Shown: positions 47,161-59,507 of the stretch, piece after piece | Layout of the letters: every line of letters begins with the position of its first letter | Numbering within the stretch: the first letter of the stretch is position 1 | From: Hydractinia symbiolongicarpus | Taxonomy: Eukaryota > Cnidaria > Hydrozoa > Anthoathecata > Hydractiniidae | Length of the DNA: 64,000 nt | Direction of reading: 5' to 3' | Assembly (NCBI RefSeq): GCF_029227915.1 | Contig: NC_079885.1 | Coordinates: 19,417,001-19,481,000 of the forward strand | The notes under the pieces: model-generated | What the model saw: only the letters and a program-made list of their open reading frames with translations | Told to the model about the DNA's origin: nothing | Database searches by the model: none | Program-made: the position numbers and the translations under genes

Positions 47161-47232
47161 TCCCGCGTGTTCTAGTGGGTAGAGTCCGGCGCTCTCACCG
47201 CCGTGGCCGGGGTTCGATTCACCGCACGGGAG
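47161..47232 (+). pseudogene. tRNA-Glu pseudogene, class L
   Basis: As 45680 but with 3' acceptor strand CACGGGA, leaving only the 6-67 mismatch. Confidence 0.63.
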
Positions 47233-47689
47233 AATACGATTTTACAACATTTCCTATTGTCGAATCTTGCCACTGCCGCTTTAAAATAATGTGGTAGTGT
47301 TAAGTCATTGATGGATTTGGTCCATCTAACATAAAATGAATAATGCAGTACCTCAGCGTTTCCACTAACTTTTTCCGTATGTTTAAGAAACAAGTACAAA
47401 TTTTCTATTGCATAATAAATGTTAAGAAAGATTTAAAAAACACTTTTCGTCGAAATGGTTGAAGGTTTTCAAGAGACATTCTTTCTCCAATATTTTACTA
47501 ACAGCCCGATATGTAACTTGGCGCTTTAATAACTTTGAGATCAGCATATTGGCCAATGGCGGTGTTTCTGACTTTTAACTCGGCATTTAAGACATGTGAG
47601 AAACATTATCTCAAAAACTTGCGCTAAAAGAACGTACGTACAACTGTTAAAATAGCATTTCAATCGCGAAAATAATATCATCATGCATA

Positions 47690-47760
47690 TCCCGTGTGGT
47701 CTAGTGGTTACGATCCGGCGCTCTCACCGCCGTAGCGGGCTTTAATTCCCCGCCCGAGAG
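47690..47760 (+). pseudogene. tRNA-Glu pseudogene, class I
   Basis: 71 nt, G22 to C, T arm CTTTAATT, end CCCGAGA. Confidence 0.78.
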
Positions 47761-48218
47761 TGTGCGATTTTACAACATTTCCTATTCTCGAATCCTGCCT
47801 TTGCCACTTTAAAATAATGTGGTAGTGTGAAGGCATTGACGGATTTGGTCATTCTAACAGAAAATGAATAATGCAGAACCTCAGCGTTTCCACTAACTTT
47901 TTCCGTATGTTTAAGAAACAAGTACAAATTTTCTATTGCATAATAAGGGTTGAGGAAGATTTAGAAAGTACTTTGCGTCGAAGTGTTTGAAGGTTTTCGA
48001 GAAACATACTTTCTCCAATATTTTACTAACAGCCCGAGATGAAACTTGGTGCTTTAAAAACATTGAGATCAGCATATTAGCCAATGGCGGTGTTTCTGTT
48101 TTTTATCTCGGCATATGAGATATGTGAGAAATATTATCTCAAAAAGCTTGCCCTGAAAGAACGTACGTACAACTGTTAAAATAGCATTTCAATCAAGAAA
48201 TAAATATCATCAAGCATA

Positions 48219-48290
48219 TTCCGAGTGGTCTAGTGGTTAGGATCCGGCGCTTTCACCGCCGTACCTGGACTTCGATTGCCCGCAAGAGAG
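48219..48290 (+). pseudogene. tRNA-Glu pseudogene, class K, anticodon TTC
   Basis: As 46739, with C2 to T (TTCCGAG). Confidence 0.72.
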
Positions 48291-48640
48291 TATACGATTT
48301 TAAAACATTTCCTATTGTCGAATCTTGCAATTAAAACTTTATAAAAATGTGGTAGTGTTAAGTCATTGATGGATTTATTCCATCTAACAGAAAATGAATA
48401 TTGCAGAACCTCAGCGTTTCCACTAACTTCTTCCGTATATTTAAGAAACGAGTACAAATTTTTAATTGCATAATAAAGGTTGAGGAAGATTTAGAAAATT
48501 GGCCAATGGTGGTGTTTCTTAATTTTAACTCGGCATTTAAGATATGTGAGGAACATTATCTCAAAAATTGTGCGCTGAAAGAACGTAGGTACAACTGTTA
48601 CAATAGCATTTCAATCGGGAAAATAATATCATCATGCATA

Positions 48641-48712
48641 TCCCGCGTGTTCTAGTGGGTAGAGTCCGGCGCTCTCACCGCCGTGGCCGGGGTTCGATTC
48701 ACCGCACGGGAG
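48641..48712 (+). pseudogene. tRNA-Glu pseudogene, class L
   Basis: Same sequence as 47161. Confidence 0.63.
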
Positions 48713-49170
48713 AATACGATTTTACAACATTTTCTATTGTCGAATCTTGCCACTGCCGCTTTAAAATAATGTGATAGTGTTAAGGCATTGATGGATTTGG
48801 TCCATCTAACATAAAATGAATAATGCAGTACCTCAGCGTTTCCACTAACTTTTTCCGTATGTTTAAGAAACAAGTACAAATTTTCTATTGCATAATAAAT
48901 GTTGAGAAAGATTTAAAAAACACTTTTCGTCGAAATGCTTGAAGGTTTTTAAGAGACATTCTTTCTCCAATATTTTACTAACAGCCCGATATGTAACTTG
49001 GCGCTTTAATAACTTTGAGATCAGCATATTGGCCAATGGCGGTGTTTCTGACTTTTAACTCGGCATTTAAGACATGTGAGAAACAATATCTCAAAAAACT
49101 TGCGCTAAAAGAACGCACGAACAACTGTTAAAATAGCATTTCAATCGGGAAAATAATATCATCATGCATA

Positions 49171-49242
49171 TCCTGCGTGTTCTAGTGGGTAGAGTCCGGT
49201 GCTCTCACCGCCGTGGCCGGGGTTCGATTCACCGCATGGGAG
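49171..49242 (+). pseudogene. tRNA-Glu pseudogene, class L
   Basis: C4 to T and C30 to T (both wobble pairs) added to the class L D arm. Lies 530 bases after another class L locus. Confidence 0.66.
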
Positions 49243-49699
49243 AATACGATTTTACAACATTTCCTATTGTCGAATCTTGCCACTGCCGCTTTAAAATAAT
49301 GTTGTAGTGTTAAGTCATTGATGGATTTGGTCCATCTAACAGAAAATGAATAATGCAGAACCTCAGCGTTTCCTCTAACTTTTTCCGTACTTTAAGAAAC
49401 AAGTACAAATTTTCAATTGCATAATAAGGGTTGAGGAAGATTTAGAAAGTACTTTGCGTCGAAGTGTTTGAAGGTTTTCGAGAAACATACTTTCTCCAAT
49501 TTCTTACTAACAGCCCGAGATGTAACTTGGTGCTTTAAAAACTTTGAGATCAGCATATTAGCCAATGGCGGTGTTTCTGTGTTTTATCTCGGCATATGAG
49601 ATATGTGAGAAATATTATCTCAAAAAGCTTGCCCTGAAAGAACGTACGTACAACTGTTAAAATAGCATTTCAATCAAGAAATAAATATCATCAAGCATA

Positions 49700-49772
49700 T
49701 CCCGAGTGGTCTAGTGGTTAGGATGCGGCGCTCTCACCGCCGTGGCCGGGGGATCGATTCCCCGCGCAGGAG
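49700..49772 (+). pseudogene. tRNA-Glu pseudogene, class N
   Basis: 73 nt. CGGGG/CCCCG encloses an 8-base loop GATCGATT, so the B box is lost. C26 is G. TCCCGAG faces CGCAGGA with two mismatches. Confidence 0.75.
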
Positions 49773-50087
49773 AATACGATTTTACAACATTTCCTATTGT
49801 CGCATCTTTCAATTGCCACTTTGCAATAATGTGGTAGTGTTAAGTCATTGACGGATTTGGTCATTCTAACAGAAAATGATTAATGCAGAACCTCAGCGTT
49901 TCCACTAACTTTTTCCGTATGTTTAAGAAACAAGTACATATTTTCTATTGCATAATAAAGGTTGAGGAAGATTTAGAAAACAGTTTGCGTCGAAGTGTTT
50001 AAAGGTTTTCAAGAGACATTCTTTCTCCAATATTTTACTAACACCCCGATATGTAACTTGGCGCTTTAATAACTTTGAGATCAGCAT

Positions 50088-50097
50088 ATTTGCAAAT
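50088..50097. promoter_or_regulatory. Variant palindrome ATTTGCAAAT
   Basis: Replaces ATTGGCCAAT at the same place in the unit through two symmetric changes that keep the palindrome. The copy is at 51146-51155. The sequence resembles an octamer motif; function is not known. Confidence 0.45.
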
Positions 50098-50229
50098 GGC
50101 GGTGTTTCTGATTTTTAACTCGCCATTTAAGACATGTGAGAAACATTATCTCAAAAACTTGCGCTAAAAGAACGTACGTACAACTGTTAAAATAGCATTT
50201 CAATCGCGAAAATAATATCATCATGCATA

Positions 50230-50300
50230 TCCCATGTGGTCTAGTGGTTACGATCCGGCGCTCTCACCGCCGTAGCGGGCTTTAATTCCCCGCCCGAGAG
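50230..50300 (+). pseudogene. tRNA-Glu pseudogene, class I
   Basis: TCCCATG acceptor, G22 to C, CTTTAATT T arm. The following spacer has 'tttacacatttc', missing two bases. Confidence 0.78.
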
Positions 50301-50757
50301 TATACGATTTTACACATTTCCTATTCTCGAATCCTGCCTTTGCCACTTCAAAATAATGTGGTAGTGTGAAGGCATTGATAGTCTTGGTCCATCTAACAGA
50401 AAATGAATAATGCAGTACCTCAGCGTTTCCACTAACTTTTTCCGTATGTTTAAGAAACAAGTACAAATTTTCTATTGCATAATAAGGGTTGAGGAAGATT
50501 TAGAAAGTACTTTGCGTCGAAGTGTTTGAAGGTTTTCGAGAAACATACTTTCTCCAATATTTTACTAACAGCCCGAGATGTAACTTGGTGCTTTAAAAAC
50601 TTTGAGATCAGCATATTAGCCAATGGCGGTGTTTCTGTGTTTTATCTCGGCATATGAGATATGTGAGAAATATTATCTCAAAAAACTTGCCCTGAAAGAA
50701 CGTACGTACAACTGTTAAAATAGCGTTTCAATCAAGAAATAAATATCATCAAGCATA

Positions 50758-50830
50758 TCCCGAGTGGTCTAGTGGTTAGGATGCGGCGCTCTCACCGCCG
50801 TGGCCGGGGGATCGATTCCCCGCGCAGGAG
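50758..50830 (+). pseudogene. tRNA-Glu pseudogene, class N
   Basis: Copy of 49700, including G26. Confidence 0.75.
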
Positions 50831-51287
50831 AATACGATTTTACAACATTTCCTATTGTCGCATCTTTCCATTGCCACTTTGCAATAATGTGGTAGTGTTA
50901 AGTCATTGACGGATTTGGTCATTCTAACAGAAAATGATTAATGCAGAACCTCAGCGTTTCCACTAACTTTTTCCGTATGTTTAAGAAACAAGTACATATT
51001 TTCTATTGCATAATAAAGGTTGAGGAAGATTTAGAAAACAGTTTGCGTCGAAGTGTTTAAAGGTTTTCAAGAGACATTCTTTCTCCAATATTTTACTAAC
51101 ACCCCGATATGTAACTTGGCGCTTTAATAACTTTGAGATCAGCATATTTGCAAATGGCGGTGTTTCTGATTTTTAACTCGCCATTTAAGACATGTGAGAA
51201 ACATTATCTCAAAAACTTGCGCTAAAAGAACGTACGTACAACTGTTAAAATAGCATTTCAATCGCGAAAATAATATCATCATGCATA

Positions 51288-51358
51288 TCCCATGTGGTCT
51301 AGTGGTTACGATCCGGCGCTCTCACCGCCGTAGCGGGCTTTAATTCCCCGCCCGAGAG
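51288..51358 (+). pseudogene. tRNA-Glu pseudogene, class I
   Basis: Copy of 50230, including TCCCATG. Confidence 0.78.
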
Positions 51359-51816
51359 TATACGATTTTACAACATTTCCTATTCTCGAATCCTGCCTTT
51401 GCCACTTCAAAATAATGTGGTAGTGTGAAGGCATTGATAGTCTTGGTCCATCTAACAGAAAATGAATAATGCAGTACCTCAGCGTTTCCACTAACTTTCT
51501 CCGTATGTTTAAGAAACAAGTACAAATTTTCTATTGCATAATAAGGGTTGAGGAAGATTTAGAAAGTACTTTGCGTCGAAGTGTTTGAAGGTTTTCGAGA
51601 AACATACTTTCTCCAATATTTTACTAACAGCCCGAGATGTAACTTGGTGCTTTAAAAACTTTGAGATCAGCATATTAGCCAATGGCGGTGTTTCTGTGTT
51701 TTATCTCGGCATATGAGATATGTGAGAAATATTATCTCAAAAAACTTGCCCTGAAAGAACGTACGTACAACTGTTAAAATAGCGTTTCAATCAAGAAATA
51801 AATATCATCAAGCATA

Positions 51817-51888
51817 TCCCGAGTGGTCTAGTGGTTAGGATCCGGCGCTTTCACCGCCGTACCTGGACTTCGATTGCCCGCAAGAGAG
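51817..51888 (+). pseudogene. tRNA-Glu pseudogene, class K, anticodon TTC
   Basis: Same sequence as 46739. A 422-base short unit follows. Confidence 0.72.
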
Positions 51889-52238
51889 TATACGATTTTA
51901 AAACATTTCCTATTGTCGAATCTTGCAATTAAAACTTTATAAAAATGTGGTAGTGTTAAGTCATTGATGGATTTATTCCATCTAACAGAAAATGAATATT
52001 GCGGAACCTCAGCGTTTCCACTAACTTCTTCCGTATATTTAAGAAACGCGTACAAATTTTTAATTGCATAATAAAGGTTGAGGAAGATTTAGAAAATTGG
52101 CCAATGGTGGTGTTTCTTAATTTTAACTCGGCATTTAAGATATGTGAGGAACATTATCTCAAAAATTGTGCGCTGAAAGAACGTAGGTACAACTGTTAAA
52201 TTAGCATTTCAATCGGGAAAATAATATCATCATGCATA

Positions 52239-52310
52239 TCCCGCGTGTTCTAGTGGGTAGAGTCCGGCGCTCTCACCGCCGTGGCCGGGGTTCGATTCAC
52301 CGCACGGGAG
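52239..52310 (+). pseudogene. tRNA-Glu pseudogene, class L
   Basis: Same sequence as 47161. Confidence 0.63.
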
Positions 52311-52768
52311 AATACGATTTTACAACATTTCCTATTGTCGAATCTTGCCACTGCCGCTTTAAAATAATGTGGTAGTGTTAAGTCATTGATGGATTTGGTC
52401 CATCTAACATAAAATGAATAATGCAGTACCTCAGCGTTTCCACTAACTTTTTCCGTATGTTTAAGAAACAAGTACAAATTTTCTATTGCATAATAAATGT
52501 TAAGAAAGATTTAAAAAACACTTTTCGTCGAAATGGTTGAAGGTTTTCAAGAGACATTCTTTCTCCAATATTTTACTAACAGCCCGATATGTAACTTGGC
52601 GCTTTAATAACTTTGAGATCAGCATATTGGCCAATGGCGGTGTTTCTGACTTTTAACTCGGCATTAAAGACATGTGAGAAACATTATCTCAAAAAACTTG
52701 CGCTAAAAGAACGCACCAACAACTGTTAAAATAGGATTTCAATCGGGAAAATAATATCATCATGCATA

Positions 52769-52840
52769 TCCCGCGTGTTCTAGTGGGTAGAGTCCGGCGC
52801 TCTCACCGCCGTGGCCGGGGTTCGATTCACCGCATGGGAG
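52769..52840 (+). pseudogene. tRNA-Glu pseudogene, class L
   Basis: CATGGGA form of class L. First locus of a 1059-bp dimer. Confidence 0.65.
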
Positions 52841-53297
52841 AATACGATTTTACAACATTTCCAATTGTCGAATCTTGCCCCTGCTGCTTTAAAATAATGT
52901 GGTAGTGTTAATTCATTGATGGATTTGGTCCATCTAACAGAAAATGAATAATGCAGAACCTCAGCGTTTCCTCTAACTTTTTCCGTACTTTAAGAAACAA
53001 GTACAAATTTTCAATTGCATAATAAATGTTGAGAAAGATTTAAAAAACACTTTTCGTCGAAATGGTTGAAGGTTTTCAAGAGACATTCTTTCTCCAATAT
53101 TTTACTAGCAGCCCGATATGTAACTTGGCGCTTTAATAACTTTGAGATCAGCATATTGGCCAATGGCGGTGTTTCTGACTTTTAACTCGGCATTTAAGAC
53201 ATGTGAGAAACATTATCTCTAAAAACTTGCGCTAAAAGAACGCACGAACAACTGTTAAAATAGCATTTCAATCGCGAAAATAATATCATCATGCATA

Positions 53298-53369
53298 TCC
53301 CGTGTGGACTAGTGGTTAGGATCCGGCGCTCTCACCGCCGTAGCGGGGCTTCAATTCCCCGCCCGAGAG
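53298..53369 (+). pseudogene. tRNA-Glu pseudogene, class M
   Basis: T11 to A, with T arm CGGGG, CTTCAATT, CCCCG and end CCCGAGA. Confidence 0.72.
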
Positions 53370-53827
53370 TATACGATTTTACAACATTTCCTATTCTCGA
53401 ATCCTGCCTTTACCACTTTAAAATAATGTGGTAGTGTGAAGGCATTGACGGATTTGGTCATTCTAACAGAAAATGATTAATGCAGAACCTCAGCGTTTCC
53501 ACTAACTTTTTCCGTATGTTTAAGAAACAAGTACAAATTTTCTATTGCATAATAAATGTTGAGAAAGATTTAAAAAACACTTTTCGTCGAAATGGTTGAA
53601 GGTTTTCAAGAGACATTCTTTCTCCAAAATTTTACTAACAGCCCGATATGTAACTTGGCGCTTTAATAACTTTGAGATCAGCATATTGGCCAATGGCGGT
53701 GTTTCTGACTTTTAACTCGGCATTAAAGACATGTGAGAAACATTATCTCAAAAAACTTGCGCTAAAAGAACGCACCAACAACTGTTAAAATAGGATTTCA
53801 ATCGGGAAAATAATATCATCATGCATA

Positions 53828-53899
53828 TCCCGCGTGTTCTAGTGGGTAGAGTCCGGCGCTCTCACCGCCGTGGCCGGGGTTCGATTCACCGCATGGGAG
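53828..53899 (+). pseudogene. tRNA-Glu pseudogene, class L
   Basis: Copy of 52769. Confidence 0.65.
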
Positions 53900-54356
53900 A
53901 ATACGATTTTACAACATTTCCAATTGTCGAATCTTGCCCCTGCTGCTTTAAAATAATGTGGTAGTGTTAATTCATTGATGGATTTGGTCCATCTAACAGA
54001 AAATGAATAATGCAGAACCTCAGCGTTTCCTCTAACTTTTTCCGTACTTTAAGAAACAAGTACAAATTTTCAATTGCATAATAAATGTTGAGAAAGATTT
54101 AAAAAACACTTTTCTTCGAAATGGTTGAAGGTTTTCAAGAGACATTCTTTCTCCAATATTTTACTAGCAGCCCGATATGTAACTTGGCGCTTTAATAAAT
54201 TTGAGATCAGCATATTGGCCAATGGCGGTGTTTCTGACTTTTAACTCGGCATTTAAGACATGTGAGAAACATTATCTCTAAAAACTTGCGCTAAAAGAAC
54301 GCACGAACAACTGTTAAAATAGCATTTCAATCGCGAAAATAATATCATCATGCATA

Positions 54357-54428
54357 TCCCGTGTGGACTAGTGGTTAGGATCCGGCGCTCTCACCGCCGT
54401 AGCGGGGCTTCAATTCCCCGCCCGAGAG
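54357..54428 (+). pseudogene. tRNA-Glu pseudogene, class M
   Basis: Copy of 53298. Confidence 0.72.
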
Positions 54429-54886
54429 TATACGATTTTACAACATTTCCTATTCTCGAATCCTGCCTTTACCACTTTAAAATAATGTGGTAGTGTGAAG
54501 GCATTGACGGATTTGGTCATTCTAACAGAAAATGATTAATGCAGAACCTCAGCGTTTCCACTAACTTTTTCCGTATGTTTAAGAAACAAGTACAAATTTT
54601 CTATTGCATAATAAGGGTTGAGGAAGATTTAGAAAGTACTTTGCGTCGAAGTGTTTGAAGGTTTTCGAGAAACATACTTTCTCCAATATTTTACTAACAG
54701 CCCGAGATGTAACTTGGTGCTTTAAAAACTTTGAGATCAGCATATTAGCCAATGGCGGTGTTTCTGTGTTTTATCTCGGCATATGAGATATGTGAGAAAT
54801 ATTATCTCAAAAAGCTTGCCCTGAAAGAACGTACGTACAACTGTTAAAATAGCATTTCAATCAAGAAATAAATATCATCAAGCATA

Positions 54887-54958
54887 TCCCGAGTGTTCTA
54901 GTGGTTAGGATCCGGTGCTTTCACCGCCGTACCTGGACTTCGATTGCCGGCAAGAGAG
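54887..54958 (+). pseudogene. tRNA-Glu pseudogene, class K, anticodon TTC
   Basis: Adds G10 to T, C30 to T and T strand GCCGG to the class K changes. A 422-base short unit follows. Confidence 0.75.
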
Positions 54959-55308
54959 TGTACGATTTTAAAACATTTCCTATTGTCGAATCTTGCAATT
55001 AAAACTTTATAAAAATGTGGTAGTGTTAAGTCATTGATGGATTTATTCCATCTAACAGAAAATGAATATTGCAGAACCTCAGCGTTTCCACTAACTTCTT
55101 CCGTATACTTAAGAAACGAGTACAAATTTTTAATTGCATAATAAAGGTTGAGGAAGATTTAGAAAATTGGCCAATGGTGGTGTTTCTTAATTTTAACTCG
55201 GCATTTAAGATATGTGAGGAACATTATCTCAAAAATTGTGCGCTGAAAGAACGTAGGTACAACTGTTAAAATAGCATTTCAATCGGGAAAATAATATCAT
55301 CATGCATA

Positions 55309-55380
55309 TCCCGCGTGTTCTAGTGGGTAGAGTCCGGCGCTCTCACCGCCGTGGCCGGGGTTCGATTCACTGCACGGGAG
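55309..55380 (+). pseudogene. tRNA-Glu pseudogene, class L
   Basis: CACGGGA form, with T strand CACTG. Confidence 0.66.
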
Positions 55381-55837
55381 AATACGATTTTACAACATTT
55401 CCTATTGTCGAATCTTGCCACTGCCGCTTTAAAATAATGTGGTAGTGTTAAGTCATTGATGGATTTGGTCCATCTAACAGAAAATGAATAATGCAGAACC
55501 TCAGCGTTTCCTCTAAATTTTTCCGTACTTTAAGAAACAAGTACAAATTTTCAATTGCATAATAAATGTTGAGAAAGATTTAAAAAACACTTTTCGTCGA
55601 AATGGTTGAAGGTTTTCAAGAGACATTCTTTCTCCAATATTTTACTAGCAGCCCGATATGTAACTTGGCGCTTTAATAACTTTGAGATCAGCATATTGGC
55701 CAATGGCGGTGTTTCTGACTTTTAACTCGGCATTTAAGACATGTGAGAAACATTATCTCTAAAAACTTGCGCTAAAAGAACGCACGAACAACTGTTAAAA
55801 TAGCATTTCAATCGCGAAAATAATATCATCATGTATA

Positions 55838-55909
55838 TCCCGTGTGGACTAGTGGTTAGGATCCGGCGCTCTCACCGCCGTAGCGGGGCTTCAATTCCCC
55901 GCCCGAGAG
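55838..55909 (+). pseudogene. tRNA-Glu pseudogene, class M
   Basis: Same body as 53298. The 5' flank reads 'atgtat' instead of 'atgcat'. Confidence 0.72.
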
Positions 55910-56367
55910 TATACGATTTTACAACATTTCCTATTCTCGAATCCTGCCTTTACCACTTTAAAATAATGTGGTAGTGTGAAGGCATTGACGGATTTGGTCA
56001 TTCTAACAGAAAATGATTAATGCAGAACCTCAGCGTTTCCACTAACTTTTTCCGTATGTTTAAGAAACAAGTACAAATTTTCTATTGCATAATAAGGGTT
56101 GAGGAAGATTTAGAAAGTACTTTGCGTCGAAGTGTTTGAAGGTTTTCGAGAAACATACTTTCTCCAATATTTTACTAACAGCCCGAGATGTAACTTGGTG
56201 CTTTAAAAACTTTGAGATCAGCATATTAGCCAATGGCGGTGTTTCTGTGTTTTATCTCGGCATATGAGATATGTGAGAAATATTATCTCAAAAAGCTTGC
56301 CCTGAAAGAACGTACGTACAACTGTTAAAATAGCATTTCAATCAAGAAATAAATATCATCAAGCATA

Positions 56368-56439
56368 TCCCGAGTGTTCTAGTGGTTAGGATCCGGTGCT
56401 TTCACCGCCGTACCTGGACTTCGATTGCCGGCAAGAGAG
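56368..56439 (+). pseudogene. tRNA-Glu pseudogene, class K, anticodon TTC
   Basis: Copy of 54887, 1481 bases on. A 422-base short unit follows. Confidence 0.75.
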
Positions 56440-56789
56440 TGTACGATTTTAAAACATTTCCTATTGTCGAATCTTGCAATTAAAACTTTATAAAAATGTG
56501 GTAGTGTTAAGTCATTGATGGATTTATTCCATCTAACAGAAAATGAATATTGCAGAACCTCAGCGTTTCCACTAACTTCTTCCGTATACTTAAGAAACGA
56601 GTACAAATTTTTAATTGCATAATAAAGGTTGAGGAAGATTTAGAAAATTGGCCAATGGTGGTGTTTCTTAATTTTAACTCGGCATTTAAGATATGTGAGG
56701 AACATTATCTCAAAAATTGTGCGCTGAAAGAACGTAGGTACAACTGTTAAAATAGCATTTCAATCGGGAAAATAATATCATCATGCATA

Positions 56790-56861
56790 TCCCGCGTGTT
56801 CTAGTGGGTAGAGTCCGGCGCTCTCACCGCCGTGGCCGGGGTTCGATTCACCGCATGGGAA
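56790..56861 (+). pseudogene. tRNA-Glu pseudogene, class L
   Basis: CATGGGA form with discriminator A. Confidence 0.66.
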
Positions 56862-57318
56862 AATACGATTTTACAACATTTCCAATTGTCGAATCTTGCC
56901 CCTGCTGCTTTAAAATAATGTGGTAGTGTTAATTCATTGATGGATTTGGTCCATCTAACATAAAATGAATAATGCAGTACCTCAGCGTTTCCACTAACTT
57001 TTTCCGTATGTTTAAGAAACAAGTACAAATTTTCTATTGCATAATAAATGTTAAGAAAGATTTAAAAAACACTTTTCGTCGAAATGGTTGAAGGTTTTCA
57101 AGAGACATTCTTTCTCCAATATTTTACTAACAGCCCGATATGTAACTTGGCGCTTTAATAACTTTGAGATCAGCATATTGGCCAATAGCGGTGTTTCTGA
57201 CTTTTAACTCGGCATTTAAGACATGTGAGAAACATTATCTCAAAAACTTGCGCTAAAAGAACGTACGTACAACTGTTAAAATAGCATTTCAATCGCGAAA
57301 ATAATATCATCATGCATA

Positions 57319-57389
57319 TCCCGTGTGGTCTAGTGGTTACGATCCGGCGCTCTCACCGCCGTAGCGGGCTTTAATTCCCCGCCCGAGAG
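57319..57389 (+). pseudogene. tRNA-Glu pseudogene, class I
   Basis: Same 71-nt form as 47690 with G22 to C. Confidence 0.78.
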
Positions 57390-57847
57390 TATACGATTTT
57401 ACAACATTTCCTGTTCTCGAATCCTGCCTTTGCCACTTCAAAATAATGTGGTAGTGTGAAGGCATTGATAGTCTTGGTCCATCTAACAGAAAATGAATAA
57501 TGTAGTACCTCAGCGTTTCCACTAACTTTTTCCGCATGTTTAAGAAACAAATACAAATTTTCTATTGCATAATAAGGGTTGAGGAAGATTTAGAAAGTAC
57601 TTTGCGTCGAAGTGTTTGAAGGTTTTCGAGAAACATACTTTCTCCAATATTTTACTAACAGCCTGAGATGAAACTTGGTGCTTTAAAAACATTGAAATCA
57701 GCACATTAGCCAATGGCGGTGTTTCTGACTTTTAACTCGGCATTTAAGACATGTGAGAAACATTATCTCAAAAAACTTGCGCTAAAAGAACGCACCAACA
57801 ACTGTTAAAATAGCATTTCAATCGGGAAAATAATATCATCATGCATA

Positions 57848-57919
57848 TCCCGCGTGTTCTAGTGGGTAGAGTCCGGCGCTCTCACCGCCGTGGCCGGGGT
57901 TCGATTCACCGCATGGGAG
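57848..57919 (+). pseudogene. tRNA-Glu pseudogene, class L
   Basis: CATGGGA form. Follows a class I locus rather than class K, at normal 529-base spacing. Confidence 0.65.
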
Positions 57920-58376
57920 AATACGATTTTACAACATTTCCTATTGTCGAATCTTGCCCCTGCCGCTTTAAAATAATGTGGTAGTGTTAAGTCATTGATG
58001 GATTTGGTCCATCTAACAGAAAATGAATAATGCAGAACCTCAGCGTTTCCTCTAACTTTTTCCGCACTTTAAGAAACAAGTACAAATTTTCAATTGCATA
58101 ATAAGGGTTGAGGAAGATTTAGAAAGTACTTTGCGTCGAAGTGTTTGAAGGTTTTCGAGAAACATACTTTCTCCAATATTTTACTAACAGCCCGAGATGT
58201 AACTTGGTGCTTTGAAAACTTTGAGATCAGCATATTAGCCAATGGCGGTGTTTCTGTGTTTTATCTCGGCATATGAGATATGTGAGAAATATTATCTCAA
58301 AAAGCTTGCCCTGAAAGAACGTACGTACAACTGTTAAAATAGCATTTCAATCAAGAAATAAATATCATCAAGCATA

Positions 58377-58449
58377 TCCCGAGTGGTCTAGTGGTTAGGA
58401 TCCGGCGCTCTCACCGCCGTGGCCGGGGGATCGATTCCCCGCGCAGGAG
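58377..58449 (+). pseudogene. tRNA-Glu pseudogene, class N
   Basis: 73 nt with the GATCGATT loop, but C26 retained. Confidence 0.74.
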
Positions 58450-58906
58450 AATACGATTTTACAACATTTCCTATTGTCGCATCTTTCCATTGCCACTTTG
58501 CAATAATGTGGTAGTGTTAAGTCATTGACGGATTTGGTCCATCTAACAGAAAATGATTAATGCAGAACCTCAGCGTTTCCAATAACTTTTTCCGTATGTT
58601 TAAGAAACAAGTACATATTTTCTATTGCATAATAAAGGTTGAGGAAGATTTAGAAAACAGTTTGCGTCGAAGTGTTTAAAGATTTTCAAGAGACATTCTT
58701 TCTCCAATATTTTACTAACACCCCGATATGTAACTTGGCGCTTTAATAACTTTGAGATCAGCATATTTGCCAATGGCGGTGTTTCTGATTTTTAACTCGC
58801 CATTTAAGACATGTGAGAAACATTATCTCAAAAACTTGCGCTAAAAGAACGTACGTACATCTGTTAAAATAGCATTTCAATCGGGAAAATAATATCATCA
58901 TGCATA

Positions 58907-58977
58907 TCCCGTGTGGTCTAGTGGTTACGATCCGGCGCTCTCACCGCCGTAGCGGGCTTTAATTCCCCGCCCGAGAG
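58907..58977 (+). pseudogene. tRNA-Glu pseudogene, class I
   Basis: As 57319. Its upstream spacer has the intermediate ATTTGCCAAT at 58765-58774. Confidence 0.78.
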
Positions 58978-59435
58978 TATACGATTTTACAACATTTCCT
59001 ATTCTCGAATCCTGCCTTTGCCACTTCAAAATAATGTGGTAGTGTGAAGGCATTGATAGTCTTGGTCCATCTAACAGAAAATGAATAATGCAGTACCTCA
59101 GCGTTTCCACTAACTTTTTCCGTATGTTTAAGAAACAAGTACAAATTTTCTATTGCATAATAAATGTTGAGAAAGATTTAAAAAACACTTTTCGTCGAAA
59201 TGGTTGAAGGTTTTCAAGAGACATTCTTTCTCCAATAATTTACTAACAGCCCGATATGTAACTTGGCGCTTTAATAACTTTGAGATCAGCATATTGGCAA
59301 ATGGCGGTGTTTCTGACTTTTAACTCGGCATTTAAGACATGTGAGAAACATTATCCTAAAAAACTTGCGCTAAAAGAACGCACGAACAACTGTTAAAATA
59401 GCATTTCAATCGTGAAAATAATATCATCATGCATA

Positions 59436-59507
59436 TCCCGTGTGGTCTAGTGGTTACGATCCGGCGCTCTCACCGCCGTAGCGGGGCCTCAATTCCCCGC
59501 CCGAGAG
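59436..59507 (+). pseudogene. tRNA-Glu pseudogene, class J-like
   Basis: G22 to C, with loop CCTCAATT inside CGGGG/CCCCG. Its upstream spacer has the other intermediate, ATTGGCAAAT, at 59293-59302. Confidence 0.74.

Larger units (their letters stand above)
45258..49242 (+). repeat. Three-unit higher-order repeat with a short unit, 1480 bp, three copies
   Basis: Trimers start at 45258, 46739 and 48219, each opening with a class K locus followed 422 bases later by a class L locus. Third loci differ: class M (46210), class I (47690), class L (49171). Further copies of the K-L pair occur at 51817, 54887 and 56368. Confidence 0.85.
49700..51816 (+). repeat. Two-unit tandem duplication, 1058 bp
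   Basis: The class N and class I pair at 49700 and 50230 is repeated at 50758 and 51288. Shared marks include C26 to G, TCCCATG and the ATTTGCAAAT palindrome in both copies. Confidence 0.88.
52769..54886 (+). repeat. Two-unit tandem duplication, 1059 bp
   Basis: The class L and class M pair at 52769 and 53298 is repeated at 53828 and 54357. Both copies share the upstream mark 'cgcaccaac'. Confidence 0.87.
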
